The position numbers and the translations under genes are program-made. Of a stretch of 40,139 nucleotides of DNA, positions 1 to 7,379 are shown piece after piece. A model generated the notes under the pieces. The model saw only the letters and a program-made list of their open reading frames with translations, was not told the DNA's origin and ran no database searches. Source of the DNA: CAVALG01 sp045576295 (GTDB lineage: Bacteria > Bacillota > Clostridia > Oscillospirales > Acutalibacteraceae); assembly GCA_045576295.1 (NCBI GenBank), contig JAZNGF010000041.1:1-40139 (forward strand), given 5' to 3'. The first letter of the stretch is position 1; every line of letters starts with the position of its first letter.

Positions 1-1277
1 AGTGTTGAAAGCATACCAACAGCCGCAAGCGCAATACCGTAAAGGCCGAGGTTAGCAGACTCTCCGCCTCCCGAAACGAAGAACGCAACCAAAATGCAGG
101 CCGCAATAATAATTATGGGTAAAACAGTTGACATCATTCCAAGCGAAAGGCCGCTGATTATTGTGGTTGCCGAGCCTGTTTCGCTGCTTGCTGATAACTT
201 TTTAGTTGGTTTATATGTATCGGATGTGAAATATTCGGTTGCTTGACCGATAAGCACGCCGGCTATAAGCCCTGCAAGAATAGCAACATAAAGCCCGATA
301 TGCGCCTTGCCTAAAACAAACCAAACAACGGGGAAGGCCGCAACCGCTATAACAACGCTTGAAAAGTTAGTTCCGCGAGAAAGCGACTTTAAAAGGTCTT
401 TTTGGGTTGCGTTTTCTTTGGTTCTAACAAAGATTGTTCCTAAAATTGAAAAGAGTATGCCCAGCGCCGCAATAATAAGCGGAACCATTAGTGCTTGTGT
501 GGCGAGCTTTGGCAGTGCCGCAACGCCGAGCGCCATAGCCGAGATTACCGAACCAACATAAGATTCGTAAAGGTCGGCTCCCATACCTGCAACGTCGCCC
601 ACGTTATCGCCAACGTTATCGGCAATGGCGGCAGGGTTTCGAGGGTCGTCTTCAGGGATGCCAACTTCAACCTTGCCAACAAGGTCGGCGCCAACATCGG
701 CCGCCTTTGTGAATATGCCGCCGCCAACGCGCGCAAAAAGTGCCATCGACGATGCGCCCATACCAAACGTGAGCATTGACGCAGTAATCTGGGCGGTTTC
801 AAGTTTAAACACGAATTTTAAAAGGGTGTACCACACCGAAATATCTAAAAGGCCTAACCCCACAACCGTGAAGCCCATAACCGAGCCTGCAGAAAAGGCA
901 ACACGAAGGCCTTTGTTTAAACCCTCGCGGCAGGCGTTGGCTGTGCGCGCGTTTGAAGCGGTTGCTATTTTCATTCCAACAAAGCCCGAAAGCCCCGAAA
1001 ACAGCCCACCCGTTAAAAACGCAAAGGGAACGAACCAGGTTAAAAGCCCAAAGCCCGCCATTACGGCAAGAACCACAAAAACGCAGGCAAAGAACACCGA
1101 AACAATGGTGTATTGACTTTTAAGGTAGGCGTTTGCACCGCGGCGAATAGCGCCCGAAATCTTTTTCATTAAATCGGTGCCCTCAGAGAATTTCAGCACC
1201 TTTTTGGCTGTGAACAGCGCATATAAAAGCGCTATAAGTGCAACTGCTAACGTGATAAAAATAAAATTTTCAAGCAT
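1..1277 (-). CDS. hppA: Membrane-bound proton/sodium-translocating pyrophosphatase, N-terminal ~425 residues (cut by window edge)
   Basis: Integral membrane pyrophosphatase that couples PPi hydrolysis to H+ or Na+ export. I translated it directly from the minus strand. It begins MLENFIFITL with an N-terminal membrane helix. The diagnostic motif DVGADLVGKVE lies near residues 194-204, followed by GIPEDDPRNPA and DNVGDNVGD near 207-225, the PPi/Mg binding motifs of the family. The start ATG follows AAAGGGTGAG at good spacing, and a consensus promoter lies 70 bp upstream. Family members are about 680-700 residues, so roughly 260 residues including the C-terminus lie outside the window. The residue separating K+-dependent from K+-independent enzymes is in the missing part, so ion specificity cannot be called. 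The gene appears monocistronic at this end. Confidence 0.95.
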   Translation of the reverse strand, partial: MLENFIFITLAVALIALLYALFTAKKVLKFSEGTDLMKKISGAIRRGANAYLKSQYTIVSVFFACVFVVLAVMAGFGLLTWFVPFAFLTGGLFSGLSGFVGMKIATASNARTANACREGLNKGLRVAFSAGSVMGFTVVGLGLLDISVWYTLLKFVFKLETAQITASMLTFGMGASSMALFARVGGGIFTKAADVGADLVGKVEVGIPEDDPRNPAAIADNVGDNVGDVAGMGADLYESYVGSVISAMALGVAALPKLATQALMVPLIIAALGILFSILGTIFVRTKENATQKDLLKSLSRGTNFSSVVIAVAAFPVVWFVLGKAHIGLYVAILAGLIAGVLIGQATEYFTSDTYKPTKKLSASSETGSATTIISGLSLGMMSTVLPIIIIAACILVAFFVSGGGESANLGLYGIALAAVGMLST

Positions 1278-1343
1278 TTAGCTCACCCTTTCAAACCTTG
1301 GTTTGATTTTTCGCGGCACCCACCGCAAACTTTATTTAATTTT

Positions 1344-1372
1344 ATTATAAATTTAGGGGTTTTTCTTGTCAA
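1344..1372 (-). promoter_or_regulatory. Sigma-A promoter of hppA
   Basis: On the minus strand TTGACA (1367-1372) and TATAAT (1344-1349) are separated by exactly 17 bases: a perfect consensus vegetative promoter. Transcription would start near 1337, giving a 5' UTR of about 60 nt before hppA. Confidence 0.85.
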
Positions 1373-1400
1373 TAAAAATCGCACCTAAAAAAGCAATTTA

Positions 1401-1437
1401 AGGCAAAAAAATAAACTGCGGTGAAAAACACCGCAGT
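1401..1437 (-). terminator. Intrinsic terminator of the rplU-obg operon
   Basis: Perfect 9-bp stem ACTGCGGTG / CACCGCAGT (1415-1423 and 1429-1437) with a 5-base loop, just after the obg stop. On the minus strand it is followed by a T-rich run (TTATTTTTTTGCC). Confidence 0.85.
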
Positions 1438-1440
1438 AAT

Positions 1441-2709
1441 TTATGAAACATAATCAAATTCAATGTCGTAAACGCTAACCGTGTCGCCATCCTGCACGCC
1501 CGCCTTTTCGAGCGCGTCGATTATGCCGCTTTCAATAAGAACGCGCTGGAAATATTGAAGCGATTCATAGTCATCAGGGTTAACATTTTCAAGAATTTTA
1601 AGAAGCCACTCGCCCTCGATAACATAAATGCCGTCTTCAACCTTTAGGGTGAATTCGCGGCTGTTTTTGGGTGCAAGCTCTTCCATCGGAACGGGTTCAG
1701 GTTCATACCTTTTAACGGGCGGCAGTTTCGAAAGTTTTTCTAAAACGCAGTTGATAACATCGCCCGTGCCTTCGGCAATGGCCGCCATACATTCGAAGTA
1801 TTTGTAACCTTGCCCCTCGAAATGTGCGCGAAGCGCCAATAACTCTTCGGGCTCGCACATATCGCACTTGTTGGCAACCACAATCTGCTCGCGTTCGGCA
1901 AGCTCTGCGCTGAAAACGCCGAGTTCGTGATTGATGGCGTTAAAGTCTTCAATTGGGTCGCGCCCTTCGCTGCCCGATGCATCTATCACGTGAACCAAGA
2001 GTCTGCAACGCTCAACATGGCGCAAAAATTCGTGCCCCAGCCCTGCGCCGCTGCCAGCGCCCTCAATAAGGCCGGGGATATCGGCCATTACAAAAGATGT
2101 TTCGTTCTTTCTAACAACGCCGAGCACCGGGGTGAGGGTTGTGAAATGGTAGTTGGCGATTTTAGGCTTTGCTTCGCTAACAACCGAAATGAAGGTTGAT
2201 TTGCCAACATTCGGGAAGCCGATAAGCCCAACATCGGCAATGAGTTTAAGCTCTAAGCTAACCTCTAATTCCTGCCCCGGGTTGCCGGGTTTTGCAAAGC
2301 GAGGGGTTTGCCTTGTTGGGGTTGAAAAATGGGTGTTACCCCAGCCGCCATTGCCGCCTTTGGCAACAATAACGGGTTCATCGCCCGAAATATCGGCAAT
2401 AATTCGCCCTGTTTCGGCATCTTTAATAAGCGTTCCGCGCGGAACCTTTAAAATAAGGTCGGGAGCTTTTTTGCCGCTGCAGCGTGCAGCACCCCCATCG
2501 CCACCCTTTTCGGCAATGTATTTGCGTTTATACCTAAAGTCGGCAAGGGTTGAAAGGTTATCATCGGCAACGAAAACAACATTGCCGCCGCGGCCGCCGT
2601 CGCCCCCGTCGGGCCCGCCCGATGCCACGTATTTTTCGCGGTGGAAGGAAACCTTGCCGTTGCCCCCGTCGCCGCCTTTTATGAAAATTTTCGCAATATC
2701 TGCAAACAT
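1441..2709 (-). CDS. obg: GTPase Obg/CgtA
   Basis: Essential ribosome-associated GTPase acting in 50S maturation and stress control. The 422-residue product has three Obg domains. The glycine-rich OBG fold is at about 1-158 (GGDGGNGKVSF, GGPDGGDGGRGGNV). The G domain has G1 GFPNVGKST (164-172), G3 DIPG (210-213) and G4 NKCD (280-283). A C-terminal OCT domain covers about 345-415. I place the start at MFADIAKIFIKGG because GGAG lies just upstream and Obg proteins begin here; a longer in-frame reading adds 38 residues unlike the family. It is the last gene of the rplU-prp-rpmA-obg order usual in Firmicutes, with a strong terminator behind it. Confidence 0.97.
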   Translation of the reverse strand: MFADIAKIFIKGGDGGNGKVSFHREKYVASGGPDGGDGGRGGNVVFVADDNLSTLADFRYKRKYIAEKGGDGGAARCSGKKAPDLILKVPRGTLIKDAETGRIIADISGDEPVIVAKGGNGGWGNTHFSTPTRQTPRFAKPGNPGQELEVSLELKLIADVGLIGFPNVGKSTFISVVSEAKPKIANYHFTTLTPVLGVVRKNETSFVMADIPGLIEGAGSGAGLGHEFLRHVERCRLLVHVIDASGSEGRDPIEDFNAINHELGVFSAELAEREQIVVANKCDMCEPEELLALRAHFEGQGYKYFECMAAIAEGTGDVINCVLEKLSKLPPVKRYEPEPVPMEELAPKNSREFTLKVEDGIYVIEGEWLLKILENVNPDDYESLQYFQRVLIESGIIDALEKAGVQDGDTVSVYDIEFDYVS

Positions 2710-2798
2710 TTTTGTTCTCCGTTTCGCTGTGTGATTGGGTTTTGCCGCGAAAATCCGCCGCTTAAAGCCCTGTTTTTGCATTTTTCGCAAAGTGAAAA

Positions 2799-2829
2799 CG
2801 CGGCTCGGATTTTTACAACCCAAGCCGCG
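2799..2829 (-). terminator. Hairpin between rpmA and obg (possible attenuator)
   Basis: CGCGGCT (2799-2805) pairs with AGCCGCG (2823-2829), with extra partial pairing inside. On the minus strand, in the direction of rpmA to obg, it is followed by TTTTCACTTT, a weak U-tract. It could reduce readthrough into obg, as ribosomal proteins are needed in larger amounts. Strength is uncertain. Confidence 0.45.
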
Positions 2830-2839
2830 ATAATCTTGC

Positions 2840-3124
2840 TTACTGCTCTACTGCGTAGATGCTAACCTTTTTACGGTCTTTGCCTAAACGCTCGAACTTA
2901 ACCTTTCCGTCGATAAGAGCGAAAAGGGTATCGTCGGAACCTTTACCAACGTTTTCGCCTGCGTGGATGTGTGTTCCTCTCTGGCGAACGAGGATGTTGC
3001 CTGCGAGAACGAACTGACCATCGGCTCTTTTAACACCAAGGCGCTTTGATTCACTATCACGGCCGTTCTTGGTTGAACCCATACCTTTTTTATGAGCAAA
3101 AAGCTGAATGTTTATCTTTAACAT
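2840..3124 (-). CDS. rpmA: 50S ribosomal protein L27 with cleavable N-terminal extension
   Basis: Protein of the large ribosomal subunit near the peptidyl transferase centre. The 94 residues match bacterial L27 (STKNGRDSESKRLGVK, IHAGENVGKGSDDTLFA). It starts MLKINIQLFA before the HKKG that would be the mature N-terminus region. This is the Firmicutes/Fusobacteria extension, known from Staphylococcus aureus to be removed by the Prp protease after the xQ(F/L)F position. The prp gene lies directly upstream, consistent with this maturation. The ribosome binding site is GGAGGTG. Confidence 0.98.
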   Translation of the reverse strand: MLKINIQLFAHKKGMGSTKNGRDSESKRLGVKRADGQFVLAGNILVRQRGTHIHAGENVGKGSDDTLFALIDGKVKFERLGKDRKKVSIYAVEQ

Positions 3125-3141
3125 TTGTTACACCTCCGAAT

Positions 3142-3453
3142 TTAGAAACATATCTTAATATTACCTTCGTAATCATTTGAAAGCTCGCTTAAATGGAGCT
3201 TTAACCCCTGCAAAATCGGTTGCGATTCGGCAAGTTTTTCGGTTACTTTAACCGTCATTTCGCCGTCATTCACATTTGCTGAGATTTCGGCGCCTATGAT
3301 TTCGGTTAATGTGTTGGCGGCCATATAAGCTGCCGACGACACTGCCGCACAAACAAGTCTGCCGTTTTCATCGGCGGCACTATTGGTGCTGTGCCCTTTA
3401 ATAGAAAAACCTGTTATCAGCCCGTTTTCAAGGGTGAATTTTGCAGTAGTCAT
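3142..3453 (-). CDS. prp: Ribosomal-processing cysteine protease Prp (YsxB)
   Basis: Small cysteine protease that cleaves the N-terminal extension of ribosomal protein L27. The 103-residue product has the two catalytic positions of the family, His21 in IKGHSTNSA and Cys35 in GRLVCAAVSS, separated by 14 residues (S. aureus Prp has a comparable His/Cys pair). It sits between rplU and rpmA as in most Firmicutes and starts on TAATG, overlapping the rplU stop by one base, so translation is probably coupled. Function rests on family knowledge and on the L27 extension encoded next door. Confidence 0.93.
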   Translation of the reverse strand: MTTAKFTLENGLITGFSIKGHSTNSAADENGRLVCAAVSSAAYMAANTLTEIIGAEISANVNDGEMTVKVTEKLAESQPILQGLKLHLSELSNDYEGNIKICF

Positions 3454-3791
3454 TACTCTGCTGCTGTTTCCTTAGGTTTGCTTGCAATAATATCGGTGAT
3501 TTGAACCTTTGTGTAGGGTTGGCGATGACCGAGTTTTCTTGCACAGCCTTTTTTGGGCTTGTAGGTGAAAACTGTGATCTTCTTCTGCTTGCCGTTCTTT
3601 AAAACGGTTGCGGTAACCTCTGCACCTTTAACGTAAGGTGTTCCGATTTTGAGCTTTTTGCCATCGTTTACGGCGATTACCTTGTCGAATTTGACGGTTT
3701 CGTTTTCCTCTACGCCGAGTTTTTCGATGTACAGAACACCGTCTTTCTCAACGCGGTACTGCTTGCCGCCGGTTTCAATAATTGCGTACAT
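3453..3791 (-). CDS. rplU: 50S ribosomal protein L21
   Basis: Large-subunit ribosomal protein of 112 residues: MYAIIETGGKQYRVEKDG at the N-terminus, and the C-terminal basic motif GHRQPYTKVQITDI, both diagnostic of L21. A GTG 12 bases upstream is in frame, but that GTG is itself part of the AGGTG ribosome binding site. The ATG at 3791 is therefore the better start and gives the usual MYAI N-terminus. It is the first gene of the operon, preceded by a strong promoter and a structured leader. Confidence 0.97.
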   Translation of the reverse strand: MYAIIETGGKQYRVEKDGVLYIEKLGVEENETVKFDKVIAVNDGKKLKIGTPYVKGAEVTATVLKNGKQKKITVFTYKPKKGCARKLGHRQPYTKVQITDIIASKPKETAAE

Positions 3792-3799
3792 TTTAATTG

Positions 3800-3873
3800 G
3801 CACCTGCCTTAATTCATAGACTCGCTACCGTAAGGTGGGGCTTAAAACCCGCTTAGTACCCACAGTATGCGGC
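3800..3873 (-). ncRNA. Structured 5' leader of rplU, probable L21 leader
   Basis: The ~75-nt untranslated leader between the promoter and rplU can fold: GTGGG (about 3862-3866) pairs with CCCAC downstream around an A/U-rich interior, followed by the CTTACGGTAGCGAG stretch. Firmicutes rplU transcripts commonly carry the L21 leader, thought to be an autoregulatory binding site for L21. Position and size fit. Family assignment is by location and folding only, not by a covariance model. Confidence 0.6.
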
Positions 3874-3879
3874 TTATAC

Positions 3880-3908
3880 ACTATAACACTTGCGCGTTTC
3901 TTTGTCAA
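3880..3908 (-). promoter_or_regulatory. Sigma-A promoter of the rplU-prp-rpmA-obg operon
   Basis: Minus strand TTGACA (3903-3908), 17-base spacer, TATAGT (3880-3885). It is the only strong promoter upstream of rplU and fits a highly expressed ribosomal operon. Confidence 0.85.
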
Positions 3909-3951
3909 GCACTTTTTTATAAGGGGGGTGTTTTGCGTTTTTTAACGGGCG

Positions 3952-4069
3952 GATTTGCGGATTTGAAATTTCCTCTGTCTATCACATTAATAACCTAAGG
4001 GGCGATGTGGGCATCGCCCCCTACAATATAACCATTGGTTTCGTTAAAACCGCAAACCACACCTCATCC
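3952..4069. repeat. Long dispersed repeat, copy 1 (pair with 27908-28024)
   Basis: About 118 bp matching 27908-28024 at roughly 95% by eye. It contains a perfect hairpin, GGGGCGATG (3999-4007) / CATCGCCCC (4012-4020), whose 4-base loop is TGGG here and CCCA in the other copy. It ends in the CACCTCATCC start of repeat family A. Confidence 0.85.
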
Positions 4070-4120
4070 GCCGGCTTACGCCGCCACCTTCCCCTCAAGG
4101 GGAAGGCTAAGGGGATTGAG
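4058..4120 (+). repeat. Repeat family A, copy 1
   Basis: CACCTCATCCG, then a short palindrome (GGCTTACGCC), then CCTTCCCCTCAAGGGGAAGG and GCTAAGGGGATTGAG. Same order as copies at 7499-7590, 10717-10805, 31132-31217 and 39931-40010. Two adjacent hairpins, no coding potential. Confidence 0.85.
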
Positions 4121-4225
4121 CGTTAACCGCAAGGCGCGAGGGCGGGTGACCGTATTTTACGGAACAACACACAGGTTGTTCCCTACAATGTAGCCATTAA
4201 TTTTATCAAACCGCCAAATTTACAC

Positions 4226-4245
4226 GGGCGATTCGTGAATCGCCC
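4226..4245. repeat. Repeat family B palindrome
   Basis: GGGCGATTCGTGAATCGCCC, a 20-bp near-palindrome followed by CCTAC. Identical to 16705-16724. The rest of 3911-4321 holds only repeats and no gene. Confidence 0.85.
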
Positions 4246-4283
4246 CTACGGTGTTGACATTAGATTAATAAAATTTTTTAATC

Positions 4284-4344
4284 CGTCGGCTTTAGCCGAC
4301 ACCGAAATTATTCATTATTCATTATTCATTATTCTCTGCGCTGT
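4284..4344 (-). repeat. Repeat family C, copy 1, overlapping the 3' end of rmuC
   Basis: Minus-strand order: CAGCGCAGAGAATAATGAATAATG, further AATAATG units, TTTCGGTGTCGGC, then TAAAGCCGAC closing a GTCGGC/GCCGAC hairpin. The last residues and stop codon of rmuC are encoded inside it. Other copies: 7624-7678, 29497-29546, 30847-30900, 31277-31330, 39785-39837. Confidence 0.85.
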
Positions 4345-5605
4345 GAAACGGCACATCGGCCTCTGCCGTTTCTAAAAGGCGGGCGGCATCGCTCGTATCG
4401 AGCTGTTCAACCGTTTTAAGCTTTTTAAGAATAATGCTGTTGCGCTTTTGTGCGCCTTCAAGGGTGTTGCCTGCTTCATCTATCTTCTTTTTCGCCTTGG
4501 CAAGCACCGTTTCGAACTCGCTATACTGCGATTTAACGGCGCCAAGCAGTTTCCACACTTCCGATGCACGCTTATCGAGCGCGATTGTTCTAAAGCCCAT
4601 TTGAAGGGTGTTTAAAAAGGCGGTTATGGTTGTTGGGCCGCAAACCATAACGCGGTATTTGTTTTGCATTTCTTCGCAAAGCCCCGGGCGGCGCAAAACC
4701 TCGGCATAAAGCCCTTCGGTTGGCAGGAACATAATTGCAAAATCGGTTGTTTTGGGAACCTCGATATAAAGTTTCGAAATAGTTTCGGCCTGCTTTTTAA
4801 GGGTGCGCTCAAGCGCCTTTGAGCATTCTTCAACCGCCGCTGCATCGGCGCGCTCGGCCGCTTCGGTTAACCTTATATAGTCTTCCTGCGGGAACTTTGA
4901 GTCGATTGGCAGCCAAACGAAGGTGCCGTCGTCGTCACGAGAGGGAATTTTAACAGCGTATTCAACGCGCTCTAAATTGTTTTTAACCGAAACATTGCGC
5001 TCGAACTGCTCGGCAGTAAGCGTTTGCTCTAAAATGTTGCCAAGCTGAACCTCGGCCCAGGTGCCCCTTGCTTTAACGTTTGTTAGCACCCTTTGCAAAT
5101 CGCCCACGTCACCCGCGAGCTTTTTCATTTCGCCCATGGATTCGTGAACCGCTTTAAGCTGCTCGCCCACAGCGCCAAAGCTGGCATCAAGCCTTTTTGT
5201 TAGTGTTGAGGTTAACTTTTCATCAACCGTTTCGCGCATTTGGTCTAATTTTTGTTCGTTGCTCTTTTGAAGTTTTTCAACGTTTTGGGTGAGGGTTGTG
5301 TTGATTGATTCACTTTGGCGGTTAAGCACCGCAAAGAGTTTTTCGCGCATTTCGGCATTATCTTTAATGTTTTCGGCGCCCTGCTTTATAAGCAGTTCGC
5401 GCGTTGCGGCATTGTTTTCGCTTATTTGTTGCAAAATTAGTTGTAGCTCGCGGCGGTTATCATTACGCACCTGCGTAATTTCTTCCCTGAGGCGCGCTTC
5501 GGTTTCGCTTATTTGGGTGTTGTTTCCTTTATTGCCGCTTTTTGCAAGCAATATTATTAAAAGAAAAACTACAATGCCGATTAATGCTAATATAATGTAT
5601 TCCAT
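4322..5605 (-). CDS. rmuC: DNA recombination protein RmuC
   Basis: Membrane-anchored RmuC-family protein implicated in limiting recombination at inverted repeats; its biochemical activity is only predicted (nuclease-like fold). The 427-residue product begins with one transmembrane helix (residues 3-21, YIILALIGIVVFLLIILLA). A long charged coiled coil follows to about residue 170, then the conserved RmuC domain (ARGTWAEVQLG, LPIDSKFPQEDYIRL, FLPTEGLYAEVL, VCGPTTITAFLNTLQMG). It starts after AAGGAG, 13 bases behind the upstream methyltransferase gene, so the two are cotranscribed. The last seven or so residues and the stop lie in repeat C, suggesting that the repeat inserted at the gene's end. 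Confidence 0.93.
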   Translation of the reverse strand: MEYIILALIGIVVFLLIILLAKSGNKGNNTQISETEARLREEITQVRNDNRRELQLILQQISENNAATRELLIKQGAENIKDNAEMREKLFAVLNRQSESINTTLTQNVEKLQKSNEQKLDQMRETVDEKLTSTLTKRLDASFGAVGEQLKAVHESMGEMKKLAGDVGDLQRVLTNVKARGTWAEVQLGNILEQTLTAEQFERNVSVKNNLERVEYAVKIPSRDDDGTFVWLPIDSKFPQEDYIRLTEAAERADAAAVEECSKALERTLKKQAETISKLYIEVPKTTDFAIMFLPTEGLYAEVLRRPGLCEEMQNKYRVMVCGPTTITAFLNTLQMGFRTIALDKRASEVWKLLGAVKSQYSEFETVLAKAKKKIDEAGNTLEGAQKRNSIILKKLKTVEQLDTSDAARLLETAEADVPFHSAENNE

Positions 5606-5618
5606 TGTTTTCTCCTTG

Positions 5619-7040
5619 CTATTTGTTTAAAGTTCTAAGCCCTTTTGGGTAGTGGTTTTTAAGCCGCCCGCCGCTTGCCTTGCCAAACCCCAAAGGTATG
5701 CCGTTTACCAAAACGGCGGTGTAGCCCGAAAGCTCATGTGGGCAGGTGATTTCTTCGCCGTGAATAAATGCTTTGATTTCATCTGATTCGGTGGCAAGGT
5801 TTAAAACGCGTTTTGCGCGGCATTCGGCGCGGCAAAACAGCGCGTGCGACGGCTGAAAGCGGTTTTTCTGAAGCGTGCCTGCAAAAACCCCTGCGCGAAC
5901 AACCGAAAGCCCCTGAAGACTTGGCGTTTTGGGCGATAAAAGCACCCTTTCGCCAAGTTCTATAATATCGGTTGTTTCTAAATCAATGTCATCTTCGAAA
6001 TTTTCTTTATAAAATTTAAAAAACGCTTCGCGGGGTGTTATGCCTGCGGCTGCAGGCTTTGGCTTGCCGCCCTTTTTGGTGGTTTTTTTGCTCGCGCTCA
6101 CCTCGGCGATTGTTGGTATTATATCACTATTTGTGTACGAATAATCGGACTTGCGCCTCATTAGCGCAACAAAATGCCCTTCGCCGCCGCTACACGGCAA
6201 AATTCTGCGGGCGTAGTTTAAATTGTAGCCCTCGCCGCCCTTTATTTCAAAGGCGGGCGAGCCGAACTGTTCTTCGATTTTAGCAAGAAAAAAGTCGGGG
6301 TGGGTTTTTAAGAAGTGCAAAACCACCTCTTCGTTTTCTTCGCGCGCCAAGGTGCAGGTGCTGTAGCAGAGCGTGCCGCCCTGTTTCACGCTGTTGGCGG
6401 CGGCATCTAATATTGTTTTTTGCCGCGCGGCGCACCCTAAAACGTTCCCTTTATTCCATTCGTTTAAAATGGCGCGGTCTTTGCGTATCATGCCCTCGCC
6501 CGAGCAGGGTGCATCAACCAAAACGCGGTTGAAAAACCCCGCAAAATGCGAACAGAGCCTTTCGGCACTCTCATTGGTTACAACGCAGTTTGTGATTCCG
6601 CACCGCTCAACGTTTGAAACCAGCGCCTGAACGCGCTGTGATACATATTCATTTGAAACAAGCAACCCTTTGCCGCCCATTGCCGCGGCGATTTGGGTTG
6701 TTTTGCCGCCGGGAGAGGCGCACAAATCTAAAATTCGCTCGCCCGGCTGCGGATTAAGGGCCGTTACGGCCGAGGTTGCCGAGGGCTCTTGAATATAAAA
6801 GGCGCCTGCGTGATGAAGCGGGTGGTTGCCGAGCTTTTCTTCACCTGTATAGAAACCGTTTTTGCAAAACGGGGTTGGTTTTAAATTTTTGAAAATTTTT
6901 TGCAAATTGTCATTTTGGCATTTTAGCGTGTTAACGCGAAGCCCTGTAAACGGCGCATCATCAATATGTTTTAAAAATTCGCTTGCAAACTCTTCCAGCG
7001 ATTCATTTATATGGCTTTCAAATTCGGGTGAATATCCCAT
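5619..7040 (-). CDS. NOL1/NOP2/Sun-family rRNA cytosine-C5 methyltransferase (RsmF-like)
   Basis: SAM-dependent RNA m5C methyltransferase. In the 473 residues the SAM motif DLCASPGGKT is at 105-114, DAPCSGEGM with its conserved Cys at 176-184, and the second catalytic motif YSTCTL with Cys229 at 226-231. A basic linker (KKTTKKGGKPKP, about 317-328) leads to a C-terminal RNA-binding module ending GIPLGFGKASGGRLKNHYPKGLR, typical of RsmF/YebU-like enzymes. The target is probably 16S rRNA, but the exact cytosine cannot be read from sequence and low-GC relatives have changed target sets. Start supported by GGAGG seven bases upstream. Cotranscribed with rmuC. Confidence 0.9.
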   Translation of the reverse strand: MGYSPEFESHINESLEEFASEFLKHIDDAPFTGLRVNTLKCQNDNLQKIFKNLKPTPFCKNGFYTGEEKLGNHPLHHAGAFYIQEPSATSAVTALNPQPGERILDLCASPGGKTTQIAAAMGGKGLLVSNEYVSQRVQALVSNVERCGITNCVVTNESAERLCSHFAGFFNRVLVDAPCSGEGMIRKDRAILNEWNKGNVLGCAARQKTILDAAANSVKQGGTLCYSTCTLAREENEEVVLHFLKTHPDFFLAKIEEQFGSPAFEIKGGEGYNLNYARRILPCSGGEGHFVALMRRKSDYSYTNSDIIPTIAEVSASKKTTKKGGKPKPAAAGITPREAFFKFYKENFEDDIDLETTDIIELGERVLLSPKTPSLQGLSVVRAGVFAGTLQKNRFQPSHALFCRAECRAKRVLNLATESDEIKAFIHGEEITCPHELSGYTAVLVNGIPLGFGKASGGRLKNHYPKGLRTLNK

Positions 7041-7060
7041 TTAGAAACCTCCGTTTACTA

Positions 7061-7090
7061 TGAATAAATTTTTGTTTGCGGCAGAAAATA
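7061..7090 (+). promoter_or_regulatory. Candidate sporulation (sigma-G/F-like) promoter of the Gln/Asn-rich microprotein
   Basis: TGAATA (7061-7066), 17-base spacer, GAAAATA (7084-7090). The known sigma-G pattern is GMATR about 17-18 bases before CATWMTA, so the -10 matches 5 of 7. No vegetative promoter is evident in the 97-bp divergent gap. Weak evidence. Confidence 0.3.
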
Positions 7091-7137
7091 ATCTTGAACC
7101 AAGCCGAAAGGCTTGTTTTGAAAGGAGATGAACAAAA

Positions 7138-7290
7138 ATGTTCGATAACAGACAGCAGAACCAGCAGAATCAGCAAAGACAGAACAACCAGAACCAGCAG
7201 CAGAAGCAGAACCAGCAGAATCAGCAGAGACAGAACAACCAGAACCAGCAGCAGAAGCAGGAGCAGAAACAGAACCAGTTCGACAGATAG
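7138..7290 (+). CDS. 50-residue Gln/Asn-rich repeat microprotein
   Basis: Not a family I recognise. The frame opens at an ATG placed eight bases after AAAGGAG and closes with TAG; a rho-independent terminator follows. The product starts MFDNRQ and ends QFDR. The middle is two identical 17-residue units (QNQQNQQRQNNQNQQQK), encoded by a tandem 51-bp duplication (7156-7206 and 7207-7257) differing only by CAA/CAG. About half the residues are Gln and a quarter Asn, with scattered Arg/Lys and no hydrophobic core, so it is probably disordered. Small Gln/Asn-rich tandem-repeat proteins occur among spore proteins (gamma-type SASP), and the upstream sigma-G-like element hints that way, but homology is not shown. 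Confidence 0.75.
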   Translation: MFDNRQQNQQNQQRQNNQNQQQKQNQQNQQRQNNQNQQQKQEQKQNQFDR

Positions 7291-7323
7291 GTTCTCTTAT
7301 AGCCTTTTTGGTGAATCACCTTG

Positions 7324-7372
7324 GCCCCCGAAATTCGGGGGCTGTGTTTTTGTGTTTTTTGATTTTTTGCCG
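7324..7372 (+). terminator. Terminator after the Gln/Asn-rich gene
   Basis: GCCCCCG (7324-7330), loop AAATT, CGGGGGC (7336-7342), then TGTGTTTTTGTGTTTTTTG. A strong plus-strand intrinsic terminator, supporting 7138-7290 as a genuine transcription unit. Confidence 0.9.
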
Positions 7373-7379
7373 GGGGGGG

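Noticed and set aside
625..1116. 163-codon plus-strand frame
   Set aside because: Lies antisense inside hppA, whose minus-strand translation shows clear pyrophosphatase motifs; the plus frame has no recognisable domain.
2153..2734. 193-codon plus-strand frame opposite obg
   Set aside because: Pro/Ser-rich translation produced by the antisense of Obg glycine repeats; no ribosome binding site or domain.
7150..7260. CRISPR-like tandem repeat
   Set aside because: Only two direct copies of 51 bp with no spacers between them, inside a coding frame; no cas genes.
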